From Sphingomicrobium arenosum (GTDB lineage Bacteria; Pseudomonadota; Alphaproteobacteria; Sphingomonadales; Sphingomonadaceae), in assembly GCF_026157085.1 (NCBI RefSeq), contig NZ_JANPVN010000001.1, positions 2,136,001 through 2,200,000 on the forward strand: 64,000 nucleotides of DNA, read 5' to 3'. This document shows, one piece after another, positions 1-11,887 of this stretch. How positions within the stretch are numbered: the stretch's first letter is position 1; every line of letters begins with the position of its first letter. Both the position numbers and the translations under genes were made by a program. The notes beneath the pieces are model-generated. The model was not told the DNA's origin. It made no database searches and saw only the letters and a program-made list of their open reading frames with translations.

Positions 1-3000
1 GCTGGAGAATTGCGCGCCGATCCAGTCGAGGCGACGGCGGCATCGGCGGAGATAGCGGCGGCCCTCAAGGGGCTGTCGAAGACAGACCGCGATGATCAAC
101 CCGACAGCGCCAAGGCGGGAAAAAAGTCCGATACGGTTACGGACAGCGCCGGGCTGCTGGCCGATACCGACGACAAGGGTGCTGGCAAACAGCCAATTGT
201 CGGGGCGGCGCCTGTCGCAGCGAACACGCCGGCCGATAAGGCCAGCGCGCTCTATCGTCTTCGCGACTTGGCACGATGGCGCCCTGTGGCCGAGCTGCGG
301 CATGCGTTGGACACGCCGCTTATCCCGATGGCGGTGGCCGCGCTCGGCTTGGCGGGCCTCCTGATCGGCCTGGCCGTTCCGCACCCGCTTTCTCCAATAT
401 GGATACCGGCCGCAGCGGGACTTTTTCTTTTCGGTGGGGTGCTGGAAATGCTGTCCCTGCACCGCCGCCAGCAGTGCGCGGCAAAGGATCTCGCGGCTAG
501 TCGGCGATTGGTGAAGGCGATTGCCCATCATGCCTCCGCCGCCATCCTGCATTGCGATCCGGCCGGCACACCGGTCTGGGCAAATGCGGCGTGGCGCGAC
601 TTCGCCCGGCTGGGACCGGACGAGGCACTCGATGGCATGTGGCTGTCGCGGCTCAACCCCGCCGATGCGGTGCAGTTCGATCTCCTGTGGTCGCGGGTGC
701 AGATCACCAAGGAAGATGCCGAGCTCGAGGTGAGCGCCCCCCATCCGGCGGGAAGCGAGAATTTTGCGCTCTCGATCCATGCGCTGGTCGAAGGACAGCG
801 CTGTATCGGTTTCCTCGTCACGCTCGACGATATCACCTCGCGGCGGCGCAATGCCGAGGCGCTCGAACGATCGGAGCGGCTCTATCGGCTCGTCGCCGAG
901 AATAGCCGCGACATCATTTTGCGGCTCGACCTCGAGGCCAAGGTGCTCTTCGCGTCCTCCGCTGCCGACCGCGTGCTTGGCCATGCACCGGCGGCGCTTT
1001 CCGGCCAATCGATCCGCCCGCTGGTACACGGGCACGATTGGCCTGTCTTTACCCATGTCCTGTCGGACTTGCTGATCGGCTCGGAGCCGCCCGAATTGCG
1101 GTTCCGGCTTCGCCACGCGGACGGGCGCTGGCGGTGGGTCGAGGCGATGTTCCAGCTGGTCTATGATCGCACCGGTCACCCGCGCGAGATGATCGCGACG
1201 CTGCGTGACATCCACCGCCGCCAGCTCACCGAGGACATGATGACCGAAAGCGCGGCCAAGCTGCGCGACACCAACCGGCTGCTCACGCTGGCCGAGGAAC
1301 TCGCGGGCGTGGCGCATTGGCGCTTTTCCTTTGCCGACGGCGGGTTCGACCATGGCCACCAGCTGTATCGGATGCTCGGCCAGGTGCCCGGCAGGCTGAT
1401 CGAGGCGCGCACCCTTCTACGCCATCTCGACCCCGCGATGCGGTCGAAACTGTTCAATGCAGTGCGCGAAGCGCGGCGGCGCCGGTCGAGCGTGGAATGT
1501 TCGATCCATTTCGCGGTTGGCGAGGACCAACGTCATGCGCGGCTCGCGCTGCAGGCCGAACGCGATACCAAGGGGCAGGTCGTCGGGCTCATCGGGATCA
1601 CCAGCGACATCACCGAGGAACGCCGGGCGCGGCGCGAGATGATCGACGCCCGCGATGCCGCTCGCGCGGCGGCGAGCGGCAGGGCGCAATTTCTCGCCAC
1701 CATGAGCCATGAAATCCGCACCCCGATGACGGGCGTGATCGGCATCATCGACCTGCTGCGAGACAATCCCGACGCGCGGGCGCGGGCGGCGCATCTCGAG
1801 ACGCTGTCCGCAAGCGCACAGCATCTCCTGTCGATCCTCGACGAAATCCTCGACTTCTCGCGCCTCGACGGCGGGCATCTAGAGCTGGCGCAGGCGGATT
1901 TCCGGGTGGAGACATTGGTCGCCGAGTTGATTGACCTGTACGCGCCTGGTGCGCGGGCCAAGGGGATCGGGCTTCGTCTCGAGGAGGATATTGGCGCCCC
2001 CCTTCCCGCCTGCGGCGACCCGCAGCGGCTGCGCCAGGTACTGTCCAACCTCTTGTCCAACGCCATCAAGTTTACCGAGGCGGGCGAGGTCGTGGTCGAA
2101 CTGTCGCGACGTTCGCGGATCGACGAGCAGTGCTGGACCATCGCCGTGCGCGACAGCGGAATCGGCATGGCGCCCACCGCCATTCCGGCGCTGTTCGAAC
2201 CCTTTGCGCAGGCCGATGACAGTCTGTCGCGCCCGCGTTCGGGTACCGGTCTCGGTCTCGCCATCGCACAAAGGATCGCCAAAGTGATGGGCGGTGATAT
2301 CGCGGTCGAGAGCGCGCCGCGGCAGGGCAGCTGCTTCACCCTGACACTCGCGCTGCCGGTCGGCGAAGAGCCCGCGGTCGCGACCACGCGGGCGAGCGCG
2401 GCGCCTTCTCGTCTGCTCGACCTGCTCGTCGCCGAGGACAATGCGGTCAACCAGATGCTGATCCGCACCATGCTGGGCGCGCGCGGACATCGCGTGACCT
2501 GCGTCGGCGACGGGCTCGCGGCCGTGGATGCGGTGCGCGGCGGCTATTTCGATGCAGTGGTGATGGACATGCAGATGCCCGAAATGGACGGCATCGCCGC
2601 GACGCGGCAAATTCGCGGAATCGAAGGTGCACGAGGAAAGCTGCCGATCATCGCCTTGTCGGCGGACGCCTCGCCCGAGCGGCGCCGCTTCTATGACAAT
2701 GCAGGGCTCGATGCCTTCCTCACCAAGCCCATCGACCGCGACGCCCTCCTCGCGACGATCGAGACTCTGGTCGGCGCGCGCGATGGTGACAAAGAGGGGG
2801 AGGGCTCCCCGCCGCGTGTCGCCGGCGACGTTCCCGGGAAAGCGGCCAAGGCCGACGAGCGAGCTACCGACACGTTGCTCGACCATGACCGGCTCGATGC
2901 GTTGGACAGCGCGCTTGGCGCGACGCGGCTCGACAACCTTCTCGGCCTGCTGCGTGTCGAACTCGAGCTGCGCCCGGCGCAGATCGAGCGGGCGATCGAG

Positions 3001-3228
3001 GCAGGCGACTTCACCAAGCTCGCGAGCGAGGCGCATATCCTGAAGGGGGCCGCTGCCAGCGCAGGGGCCTGCCGCGTCGCCAAGGTAGCGGCGAGGCTCG
3101 AGGGGGCGTTGGGCGAAAGAAGCGCGCGGACCTTGCTCGCCGACCTCGATCATGTCGCGGAAGCGACGCTCGGGGCGGTCGAAGAAGAGCGCGCTGCCCG
3201 CCAGACGCAGGCCGCCCGTAGCGCCTGA
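1..3228 (+). CDS. Hybrid sensor histidine kinase with PAS, receiver and Hpt domains (5' end outside window)
   Basis: The frame is open from the first base, so the true start may lie upstream; the first possible start inside is TTG at 10, and numbering is from there. Two hydrophobic stretches lie at about residues 103-125 and 129-151. PAS-like sensor regions follow, the clearest around 290-410. The phospho-acceptor motif SHEIRTPM has His567, followed by the N box (NLLSNAIKF), the G1 box DSGIGM and the G2 box GTGLGLA. A receiver domain has Asp853 in VMDMQMPEMDG, and a C-terminal Hpt domain has His1009 in AHILKGAA. This is a full four-step phosphorelay (His-Asp-His) in one inner-membrane protein. 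No response-regulator output gene sits beside it, so the target is unknown. The N-terminal 90 residues are low complexity and probably disordered. Confidence 0.93.
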   Translation, partial: AGELRADPVEATAASAEIAAALKGLSKTDRDDQPDSAKAGKKSDTVTDSAGLLADTDDKGAGKQPIVGAAPVAANTPADKASALYRLRDLARWRPVAELRHALDTPLIPMAVAALGLAGLLIGLAVPHPLSPIWIPAAAGLFLFGGVLEMLSLHRRQQCAAKDLAASRRLVKAIAHHASAAILHCDPAGTPVWANAAWRDFARLGPDEALDGMWLSRLNPADAVQFDLLWSRVQITKEDAELEVSAPHPAGSENFALSIHALVEGQRCIGFLVTLDDITSRRRNAEALERSERLYRLVAENSRDIILRLDLEAKVLFASSAADRVLGHAPAALSGQSIRPLVHGHDWPVFTHVLSDLLIGSEPPELRFRLRHADGRWRWVEAMFQLVYDRTGHPREMIATLRDIHRRQLTEDMMTESAAKLRDTNRLLTLAEELAGVAHWRFSFADGGFDHGHQLYRMLGQVPGRLIEARTLLRHLDPAMRSKLFNAVREARRRRSSVECSIHFAVGEDQRHARLALQAERDTKGQVVGLIGITSDITEERRARREMIDARDAARAAASGRAQFLATMSHEIRTPMTGVIGIIDLLRDNPDARARAAHLETLSASAQHLLSILDEILDFSRLDGGHLELAQADFRVETLVAELIDLYAPGARAKGIGLRLEEDIGAPLPACGDPQRLRQVLSNLLSNAIKFTEAGEVVVELSRRSRIDEQCWTIAVRDSGIGMAPTAIPALFEPFAQADDSLSRPRSGTGLGLAIAQRIAKVMGGDIAVESAPRQGSCFTLTLALPVGEEPAVATTRASAAPSRLLDLLVAEDNAVNQMLIRTMLGARGHRVTCVGDGLAAVDAVRGGYFDAVVMDMQMPEMDGIAATRQIRGIEGARGKLPIIALSADASPERRRFYDNAGLDAFLTKPIDRDALLATIETLVGARDGDKEGEGSPPRVAGDVPGKAAKADERATDTLLDHDRLDALDSALGATRLDNLLGLLRVELELRPAQIERAIEAGDFTKLASEAHILKGAAASAGACRVAKVAARLEGALGERSARTLLADLDHVAEATLGAVEEERAARQTQAARSA

Positions 3229-3476
3229 CGCCGCCGCCGCGTGATCGCATCCACCGCTGTCCGCGTACCGAGCGCCCGATTGCGCCCCAGTCGTCGAATT
3301 CGCGCGTTCGACGGTCGATCACGACGACGGCGGCGCCGGGTTCTGTAAACTCGCCACGCGGCCCGCGATCATCCCGCCCGCAAAGGGGCTAGCGCATCAT
3401 CCCCTGCGCGCTATAACGAAAGACTATTCGGTCGATCCCGGCCGCAACACGACCATTTTTCGGGGGCTTGCAGCAC

Positions 3477-4577
3477 ATGAAAGCGACGTTGGAACGGGCG
3501 GTTCTCCTCAAGAGCCTCGGCCATGTTCAATCGGTGGTGGAGCGCCGCAACACCATTCCCATCCTGTCCAACGTGCTGCTCGAGGCGGGCGACAATGGGC
3601 TCCGCCTGATGGCCACCGACCTCGACCTCCAGGTCGACGAGACCGTCGCCGCCGAGGTCAGCCAGCAGGGCGCGACCACCGTGCCCGCGCACACCTTCTT
3701 CGACATCGTCCGCAAGCTGCCCGAGGGTGCGCAGGTCGAACTGACCGCCGCCGATGGCAAGATGCAGGTCCTTGCCGGGCGTGCGCGCTTCAACCTCCAG
3801 ACGCTGCCGCGCGACGATTTCCCCGTCATCGCCGAGGGCGAATTGCCGCACCGCTTCGAACTGCCCGCCGCGACGCTGCGACAGATCATCGACAAGACGC
3901 GCTTCGCCATCTCCAACGAAGAGACGCGCTATTATCTGATGGGCATCTTCTTCCACGTCACCGACGATGCGATGAAGGCCGCCGCGACCGACGGCCACCG
4001 CCTCGCGCGCGTGACGGTCGAGAAGCCCGAGGGCTCGGACGGCATGCCCGACATTATCGTGCCCAAGAAGTGCGTCGGCGAATTGCGCAAGCTGCTCGAC
4101 GAGGTCGACGGCACGGTCGAGGTCTCGCTGTCGGATAGCAAGATCCGCTTCGGACTCGGCGCGGCGGTGCTGACGTCCAAGCTCATCGACGGCAAGTTCC
4201 CCGACTACAATCGCGTCATCCCGACCGCCAACGACAAGCTTTTGAAGCTCGATCCCAAGAGCTTCATGGCGGGCGTCGACCGCGTCGCCACCATCGCCAG
4301 CGAGAAGACCCGCGCGGTCAAGATGGCGGTTTCGGACAACACGGTGACTCTGTCGGTGACCAGTCCCGAAAATGGCGTCGCGGTGGAAGAAATACCTGCC
4401 GACTACAAGAATGACGGGCTCGAGATCGGCTTCAACGCGCGCTACCTCATGGACATCCTCCACGAGATCGAGGGCGATACGGTCGAAGTGCATCTCGCCG
4501 ATGCGGCGGCACCGACGCTGTTGCGCGAGAAGGACGACAGCCCCGCGCTCTACGTCCTGATGCCGATGCGCGTCTGA
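3477..4577 (+). CDS. dnaN: DNA polymerase III subunit beta (sliding clamp)
   Basis: This 366-residue protein is the size of a bacterial beta clamp. It starts MKATLERAVLLKSLG, keeps the RRNTIPILSNV motif near residue 20 and ends in the typical MPMRV tail. Three similar clamp domains of about 120 residues each are expected to form half of the dimeric ring that tethers polymerase III to DNA. I chose ATG 3477, which matches the family N terminus; an in-frame TTG lies three codons earlier at 3468. A TATAAC hexamer at about 3413-3418 may be the -10 element. The gene belongs to the conserved dnaN-recF-gyrB block, but dnaA is not directly upstream here. Confidence 0.98.
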   Translation: MKATLERAVLLKSLGHVQSVVERRNTIPILSNVLLEAGDNGLRLMATDLDLQVDETVAAEVSQQGATTVPAHTFFDIVRKLPEGAQVELTAADGKMQVLAGRARFNLQTLPRDDFPVIAEGELPHRFELPAATLRQIIDKTRFAISNEETRYYLMGIFFHVTDDAMKAAATDGHRLARVTVEKPEGSDGMPDIIVPKKCVGELRKLLDEVDGTVEVSLSDSKIRFGLGAAVLTSKLIDGKFPDYNRVIPTANDKLLKLDPKSFMAGVDRVATIASEKTRAVKMAVSDNTVTLSVTSPENGVAVEEIPADYKNDGLEIGFNARYLMDILHEIEGDTVEVHLADAAAPTLLREKDDSPALYVLMPMRV

Positions 4578-4935
4578 ACCGCCGAGCGCTCCCGCGTCGA
4601 GGGACGCGGAAGACCGGCCGGCGGGGCGCGGTAGCGAGCCCGACCGACGCGGCTCGCGGCCGCACGCGAGCCTCATGACTACGATAGTGTCATGTGCCCG
4701 AGAGTCTTCGGCTTTCCCACCCTCACCCGAGCGCGCCAAGGCGCGCCACCCTCTCCCGCCAGCGGGAGAGGGGGTTTTTCGCCGCTTATTCGCTGGAATG
4801 CGGCGCGCTGCGCTGGCGTCGCGAACTTCCAGACAGGCCGCTTCGCGGCGGGATTGATGCGATTACGAGCAGTTATCAGGGCGGTGCCCGTCCCCCATGC
4901 TTGATCCGGGACCGGTCGCGGGCCAAGCAAGTAAG
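4578..4935. other. dnaN-recF intergenic region with hairpins
   Basis: No convincing gene lies in these 358 bases. They hold several inverted repeats. The first is CCGCGTC/GACGCGG at 4592-4598 and 4603-4609. The second is GGCTCGCG/CGCGAGCC at 4651-4658 and 4665-4672. The third is the strong hairpin at 4749-4772, listed separately. Open frames crossing the region only translate these repeats. Confidence 0.6.
4749..4779 (+). terminator. Hairpin with T run downstream of dnaN; resembles a dispersed repeat
   Basis: Arms CCCTCTCCCGC (4749-4759) and GCGGGAGAGGG (4762-4772) are perfectly complementary over 11 bp and separated by only 2 bases. TTTTT follows at 4775-4779. This is a plausible rho-independent terminator for dnaN. 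A second inverted repeat, GCGCGCC-AA-GGCGCGCC, precedes it. Hairpins of this sequence type recur as dispersed intergenic repeats in many proteobacterial genomes, so it may be a repeat copy serving as a terminator. Confidence 0.6.
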
Positions 4936-5991
4936 GTGATCACGCGCCTCTCCCTTACCGATTTTCGCAATCACGCCGATACGCTGCTCGAACCGGGGGC
5001 GGGGTTCAATGTGCTGACGGGGCCCAATGGGGCGGGCAAGACCAATGTGCTCGAGGCGATCAGTCTGCTCTCGCCCGGGCGCGGTTTGCGGCGCGCGGCG
5101 CTCCGCACGATGGCGCGCGGCGACGGGGACTTAGGGTTCGCCATTGCCGCGCGGCTGGGCGACGGCGCCGATGTCGGCGTGGGGACGCAGGCCAATGCGC
5201 CCGACCGGCGCGTCGTGCGGATCAATGGCGCTGCGGGGGCGGCATCAGCGCTGGCCGAGCGGATCGCGATCCTCTGGCTCACCCCCGCCATGGACCGCCT
5301 GTTCCTCGAGGGCGCGGCAGGGCGGCGCGCCTTTCTCGACCGGCTCACGCTGGCGCTCGAACCCGATCATGCGCGCAACGCCAGCATCTACGAGCAGGCG
5401 ATGCGCGAGCGCAATCGGCTGTTGTCGGAGGAAGAGCGGCCCGATGCGGCGTGGCTCGACGGGCTTGAACTCAAGATGGCTGAAGCTGGTCATGCGCTCC
5501 ACGATGCGCGCGCCCGGACGGTGGCGGTCTTGGACGGCGCAGGCGGGGGCGATGACGATTTCCCGGCCGCGCGTCTGTCGCTCGAAGGCTATGATGGCGG
5601 CGACCTCGCACGGTCGCTGGCGGAGGGGCGGCGGCGCGATGCGGCGGCGGGGCGGACGCTGTCGGGCCCGCATCGCAGCGATCTTGCCGTGACCTATGGC
5701 GCCAAGGGGCAGGCGGCGGCGGACTGTTCGACCGGCGAACAGAAGGCGCTGCTGCTCGGGCTCGTGCTGGCCCACGCCGACAAGGTGCGCGCGCAGCGTG
5801 GGCTCGATCCGGTGCTGCTGCTAGACGAGGTGGCAGCGCATCTCGATCCCGATCGTCGCGCCGCTCTCTACGACCGGCTGGCCGGACGGGGACAGGTGTT
5901 CATGACCGGCACCGAGCCTGCCTTGTTCGACGCGGTGGGGGAAGCAACGCGGTTCAGCGTGCGCGGTGGCGCTCTGGTTCGGGATCGGTAG
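4936..5991 (+). CDS. recF: DNA replication and repair protein RecF
   Basis: This is an SMC-like ATPase that helps load RecA at single-strand gaps. It opens with [12 protein letters not shown], the usual RecF N terminus. A Walker A motif GPNGAGKT lies near residue 29, an ABC-type signature STGEQKALL near residue 264, and a Walker B region [11 protein letters not shown] near residue 293. I chose GTG 4936 (351 residues) because it matches the family start. An in-frame ATG at 4897 would add 13 residues with no homologous look and no ribosome binding site. The last 38 bases overlap the convergent DUF2254 gene. Confidence 0.95.
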   Translation: MITRLSLTDFRNHADTLLEPGAGFNVLTGPNGAGKTNVLEAISLLSPGRGLRRAALRTMARGDGDLGFAIAARLGDGADVGVGTQANAPDRRVVRINGAAGAASALAERIAILWLTPAMDRLFLEGAAGRRAFLDRLTLALEPDHARNASIYEQAMRERNRLLSEEERPDAAWLDGLELKMAEAGHALHDARARTVAVLDGAGGGDDDFPAARLSLEGYDGGDLARSLAEGRRRDAAAGRTLSGPHRSDLAVTYGAKGQAAADCSTGEQKALLLGLVLAHADKVRAQRGLDPVLLLDEVAAHLDPDRRAALYDRLAGRGQVFMTGTEPALFDAVGEATRFSVRGGALVRDR

Positions 5992-7246
5992 CGCCGAAGG
6001 CCGCTTCATGCGCCTCGCACAGCCGCTCGCGGTCGTCGGGGTGATCGAGATTGTCGAGGGCGCGATCGCGGGCTTGTTCGGCGACGTGACGAAAGGCGTC
6101 CCTTGCTTCGCCTGCGCGCGTCGCGATCGAACCCAGCACGTCCTGTAGGCGCATCTGCACCTCGACGAGACCGGCGCCGTCACGGGCGATGGGGATGACG
6201 AGGTCGCGCACCATTTCCTCTAGGCTCAAGGCTGGTTCGACAACGCCGCCGAGGTCGCGGCTGCCGCCTTCGTCGCAGGCATCGATGAACCGGTCGAAGA
6301 CGCGCAGGCCAGCGGCGAGTACGGCGATGGCGGTGCCGGGGTCGTTGACGGCGGGCGAGAGAGCGCGGCTGGCGATTTCACCCAGCACGGTGATGCCGAA
6401 GCGCGGATCCTGGTCGAAATCGCGGCTGTCGGTGACCGTGAAGGCACGTTTGAGACGGCGCGGCAGGTCGTCGCAATCCTCCTCGGCCTCGTCGGGGACG
6501 GTCTTGGTCCAGGCAAGCGGGCGGTCGCGCCCGACGAAGGTACCCGCCGGGGCGCCGACATGGACGATCACGCCGCAGCGTTCCGCGAGCTCGGAGAGCT
6601 TCGAGCGGTCGACATGGGCGACATAGCCGCTGCGGTCGGGAAAGGCGGCGCAGCCCGCCCGGCCGGCAGGGTGACGCGCGTCGCGCCCGGTGAGTTTGAG
6701 CGGCCCCTTATAGTCCTCGACGGCGCCGCGCGCCTTCTTCTCGACCCGCTCGATGGTGTCGGAGACACGTCCGAAATGGGTCAGTTGGCCGATCCAGCGC
6801 AGCAGCACGATGGAGATCCATGCGATGACGATGACGGTGCCGACGAGGAGCACGGCGCGGCCCTGGACGCCGTAGTAATTGGCCTTGAGCGCGATGATGC
6901 CGACGATGGCGAACAGGAACGCGCCGAGGAAGGTCGAGAGCGCGTTTTGCGCGGCGGCATCCTCGACCAGCAGTTCGGTAGCGCGCGGCGTGCCATTCTG
7001 GCTGGCGCCAGAGAAAGCGGTGACCATCGCGGTCAGCGAAAAGGTGGTGACCGCAAGCATGGAGGAAGCGAGGACGGTGAGGACATTGTCGACCGCATCG
7101 GCGCCGATCTTGCCGAATTCGTAGGGGATGAGCGGCGCGAGCCGCTTCGCCGCAAGCGCCAGCAAGACCGACAGGAACGCGATGAGCGCAGCGCGGAACC
7201 AGATCCGCTTGGTCAACTGCATGATGAACCAGCGCCAGCGTGACAT
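5954..7246 (-). CDS. DUF2254 family membrane protein
   Basis: This 430-residue protein has four probable membrane segments in its first 160 residues (about 18-38, 52-78, 103-123 and 133-155), followed by a long soluble part. It matches DUF2254, a family of uncharacterised inner-membrane proteins. The start is ATG 7246, preceded by GGAG ten bases upstream. An open frame continues further upstream but lacks a good start signal. The 3' end overlaps the end of recF by 38 bp, so the two transcripts are antisense there. Its position between recF and gyrB breaks up the usual replication block. The function is unknown. Confidence 0.85.
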   Translation of the reverse strand: MSRWRWFIMQLTKRIWFRAALIAFLSVLLALAAKRLAPLIPYEFGKIGADAVDNVLTVLASSMLAVTTFSLTAMVTAFSGASQNGTPRATELLVEDAAAQNALSTFLGAFLFAIVGIIALKANYYGVQGRAVLLVGTVIVIAWISIVLLRWIGQLTHFGRVSDTIERVEKKARGAVEDYKGPLKLTGRDARHPAGRAGCAAFPDRSGYVAHVDRSKLSELAERCGVIVHVGAPAGTFVGRDRPLAWTKTVPDEAEEDCDDLPRRLKRAFTVTDSRDFDQDPRFGITVLGEIASRALSPAVNDPGTAIAVLAAGLRVFDRFIDACDEGGSRDLGGVVEPALSLEEMVRDLVIPIARDGAGLVEVQMRLQDVLGSIATRAGEARDAFRHVAEQARDRALDNLDHPDDRERLCEAHEAAFGATDPEPERHRAR

Positions 7247-7338
7247 CGGCGGTAAACTCCTTCTTTTGCCCATAACGAGGCAGCGGCGCTTTCGTCGCAT
7301 CGGGATTGACGCTAGCCTTCGAGCAGAAAGAGGCGGCG

Positions 7339-8787
7339 ATGCGGCTGGACCGGCGGGAAATGCTGATGGCAAGCGGCGCTACCGCGATGCTCGGCGCTAT
7401 GCCGGTGAAGGGCGGGGTGGCCGCCAGCGACGCCGATATCGCGGTGCGCCTGCTGCATCGTTATCATCCCGGCTTGCTGCGGTATCAGACCGACGGGGAA
7501 TGGCAGCGCAGCGTCGCGGGCTTTCGCCACCGCTTCGGGACGGCGACTTCGCTCGACAAGCAGTTTCTCGCGCTGGCCCGGCTGCTCGGCAGGGTGCGTT
7601 GCAGCCATACGCACATCAATCCCACCAACCAGTCGGAGACGATGGTCGCCGCGCACCTCGGCGCCGCGCGGCTGCTGCCATTCAACTTCACCTGGCATGG
7701 GTCGCGGATGATCGTGACGGACGACCCGCACGGGCTCGGGCTGGAGGCAGGGCAGGAAATTTCTACCGTCAATCGCGTGCCGGTCCGAGGCCTGCAGCGC
7801 GCATTGCTGGGCTATACGCGTGCCGACGGGGCGCTGGACGACAAGCGGCGCGCGCTGCTTACGGTCGGCGAAGCACGGCAATTCGAGACCTTCGACTGGT
7901 TGACCGCCCCCATGCGCCTCTGGGGCGAGCGAGTGCTGATCGGCCTCGGGGGGAAGATGCGCGTGCCGGAGGAGCGCATCTTCGACACGATCACGCTGGA
8001 AAGGCGCCGCGCGCTGGCACCGCCGCCCTTGCCGCGCGATGCGGCCACAGCATGGTGGACGATGGAGAAGCGCGGCGGCATCGCGGTGCTGAGGATGCCG
8101 AGTTGGGCGGTGTTCAATACGGATTGGGAGTGGCAGGGTTGGCTCGATGCGCAGCTCGACGCCATGGCGGGCGACGGGACGCGCGGGCTTGTGATCGACC
8201 TGCGGGGTAACGAGGGCGGCTATTTCGATTGCGGCCGCGCGCTGATCGAGCGGATCGCCGGGGCGCCTGTGCCCTTGCCTGCGGAGGAGCGGCTGACCCG
8301 GCTCGGCACCGTGGCCGATGAGGATCGGCCCTATCTGACGACATGGGACGACAGCCTCTACACGGTCGGCGCGGCCTTCCCCGACGCTGGCGGCGGGATG
8401 CGGCGGGTGCCCATCGAGGGCGAGCGGGTCATTCGTCCGCGAGGGGCCCGCTTTGCGGGCGCCGTCGCGCTGTTGGTCGGGGCCGACAATAGCTCGGCCA
8501 CGGGGATCTTCGCGCAGCTGGTCAAGGAAAACCGGCTCGGACTGCTGGTGGGGCAGGAAACGGGGCGAAATCAGCGCGGCGGCAATGGCGATGCCTTCTT
8601 CTTCGCGCGCCTGCCGGCGAGCGATCTTTCGTTCGACATTCCTCTGGTGGCGAGCCACGTGGTGGGCTTCCAACCCAATGCCGGGACCCTTCCCGACGTC
8701 CCCGTGCCGCTGGCCGCGACGCTGCGATCCGACGGGGTGGATGTGATGCTCGAGGCAGCGCTCAGGAGCCTTGGCGTTCGGGGCTGA
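7339..8787 (+). CDS. Exported S41-family peptidase homologue
   Basis: This 482-residue protein begins with a twin-arginine-like signal (LDRREMLMASGATAMLGA), suggesting Tat export. The S41 core is visible in VIDLRGNEGGYF and in the later block GADNSSATGIFAQL, whose serine sits at the expected nucleophile position, followed by VGQETG. The lysine used by CtpA-type enzymes (in the KTFGKG-type motif) is absent here (TGRNQRGG). The protein is therefore closer to tricorn/IRBP-like S41 members or may be inactive. ATG 7339 is preceded by an AGAAAGAGG ribosome binding site. It lies just upstream of gyrB in the same direction, with a 181-bp gap. Confidence 0.82.
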   Translation: MRLDRREMLMASGATAMLGAMPVKGGVAASDADIAVRLLHRYHPGLLRYQTDGEWQRSVAGFRHRFGTATSLDKQFLALARLLGRVRCSHTHINPTNQSETMVAAHLGAARLLPFNFTWHGSRMIVTDDPHGLGLEAGQEISTVNRVPVRGLQRALLGYTRADGALDDKRRALLTVGEARQFETFDWLTAPMRLWGERVLIGLGGKMRVPEERIFDTITLERRRALAPPPLPRDAATAWWTMEKRGGIAVLRMPSWAVFNTDWEWQGWLDAQLDAMAGDGTRGLVIDLRGNEGGYFDCGRALIERIAGAPVPLPAEERLTRLGTVADEDRPYLTTWDDSLYTVGAAFPDAGGGMRRVPIEGERVIRPRGARFAGAVALLVGADNSSATGIFAQLVKENRLGLLVGQETGRNQRGGNGDAFFFARLPASDLSFDIPLVASHVVGFQPNAGTLPDVPVPLAATLRSDGVDVMLEAALRSLGVRG

Positions 8788-8950
8788 TCGCCGGGCGCTT
8801 TCCCTTAGCGAAAACAGGGCCGAAAGGCTTGGTTTCGCACGCGCTTTCTGCCATAAATCCAAGATGAAATTCGGGCCCTTCTCCTCCCTGCGCCGACCGC
8901 CGCTCCGCGGCTAGGGCGCCCGGCCTCGAAAATCCCTTCCAAACCATTGA

Positions 8951-11391
<2,441 letters not shown>

Positions 11392-11392
<1 letters not shown>

Positions 11393-11874
11393 TGCGCTTC
11401 GCCCTGCTCCTCCCGCTACTGCTCGCCGGTTGCGCGCCGGTCGAGACGGCGGCGGAGACGCAGGACGAGATCGAGCGCGTCGCCCTGGAGCGCTTCTTCA
11501 CCGAGGCGCGCGAGCTCGAGGGGCATCTGGCAAAAGCGTTCGCCTGCCTCGAGCTGGGCGAGGTCAAGACGACTGCGCGGCGCGATGCCCCCGACGAAGT
11601 CATCGCGGCGCTGGCGGGGGAGTGGGGTGTCCCGGTCTATCCCGCTTCTGCCTGTTCGACGGGCGAAAATGGCGTCATCGTCGCGCCGAATGGGGTGACG
11701 GGCGGCAAGATGCTCCGCGTGTCGAGCCTCTCCTGCTCGCCGGTCGATCGGCGCTGCGAGGCCAGCATCTCTTACTATGTCGCCAACCTTGCGGCGGGCG
11801 GCACGGAAGTGACGCTCACGCACGAGGGCGGCGCCTGGGTCGTGCGGCGCAGCGAGAGCATGTGGATCAGCTGA
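11392..11874 (+). CDS. Small lipoprotein of unknown function
   Basis: The protein has 160 residues and begins with a lipoprotein signal, MRFALLLPLLLAGCAPV, with Cys at residue 15. The mature part has no domain I recognise and contains three further cysteines (about residues 50, 84 and 109) plus a C-terminal region predicted to be beta-rich. The ATG overlaps the gyrB stop as TGATG, implying translational coupling with gyrB. The downstream pullulanase gene is convergent and only 13 bp away, with no clear terminator between them. Confidence 0.75.
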
Positions 11875-11887
11875 GAGACCTGCGCCC

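Noticed and set aside
4692..4904. Small open frames across the dnaN-recF gap
   Set aside because: They translate inverted repeats (a familiar repeat-derived peptide pattern) and have no ribosome binding site.
8864..8914. Sixteen-residue open frame upstream of gyrB as a leader peptide
   Set aside because: No attenuator structure, T run or ribosome binding site supports it.
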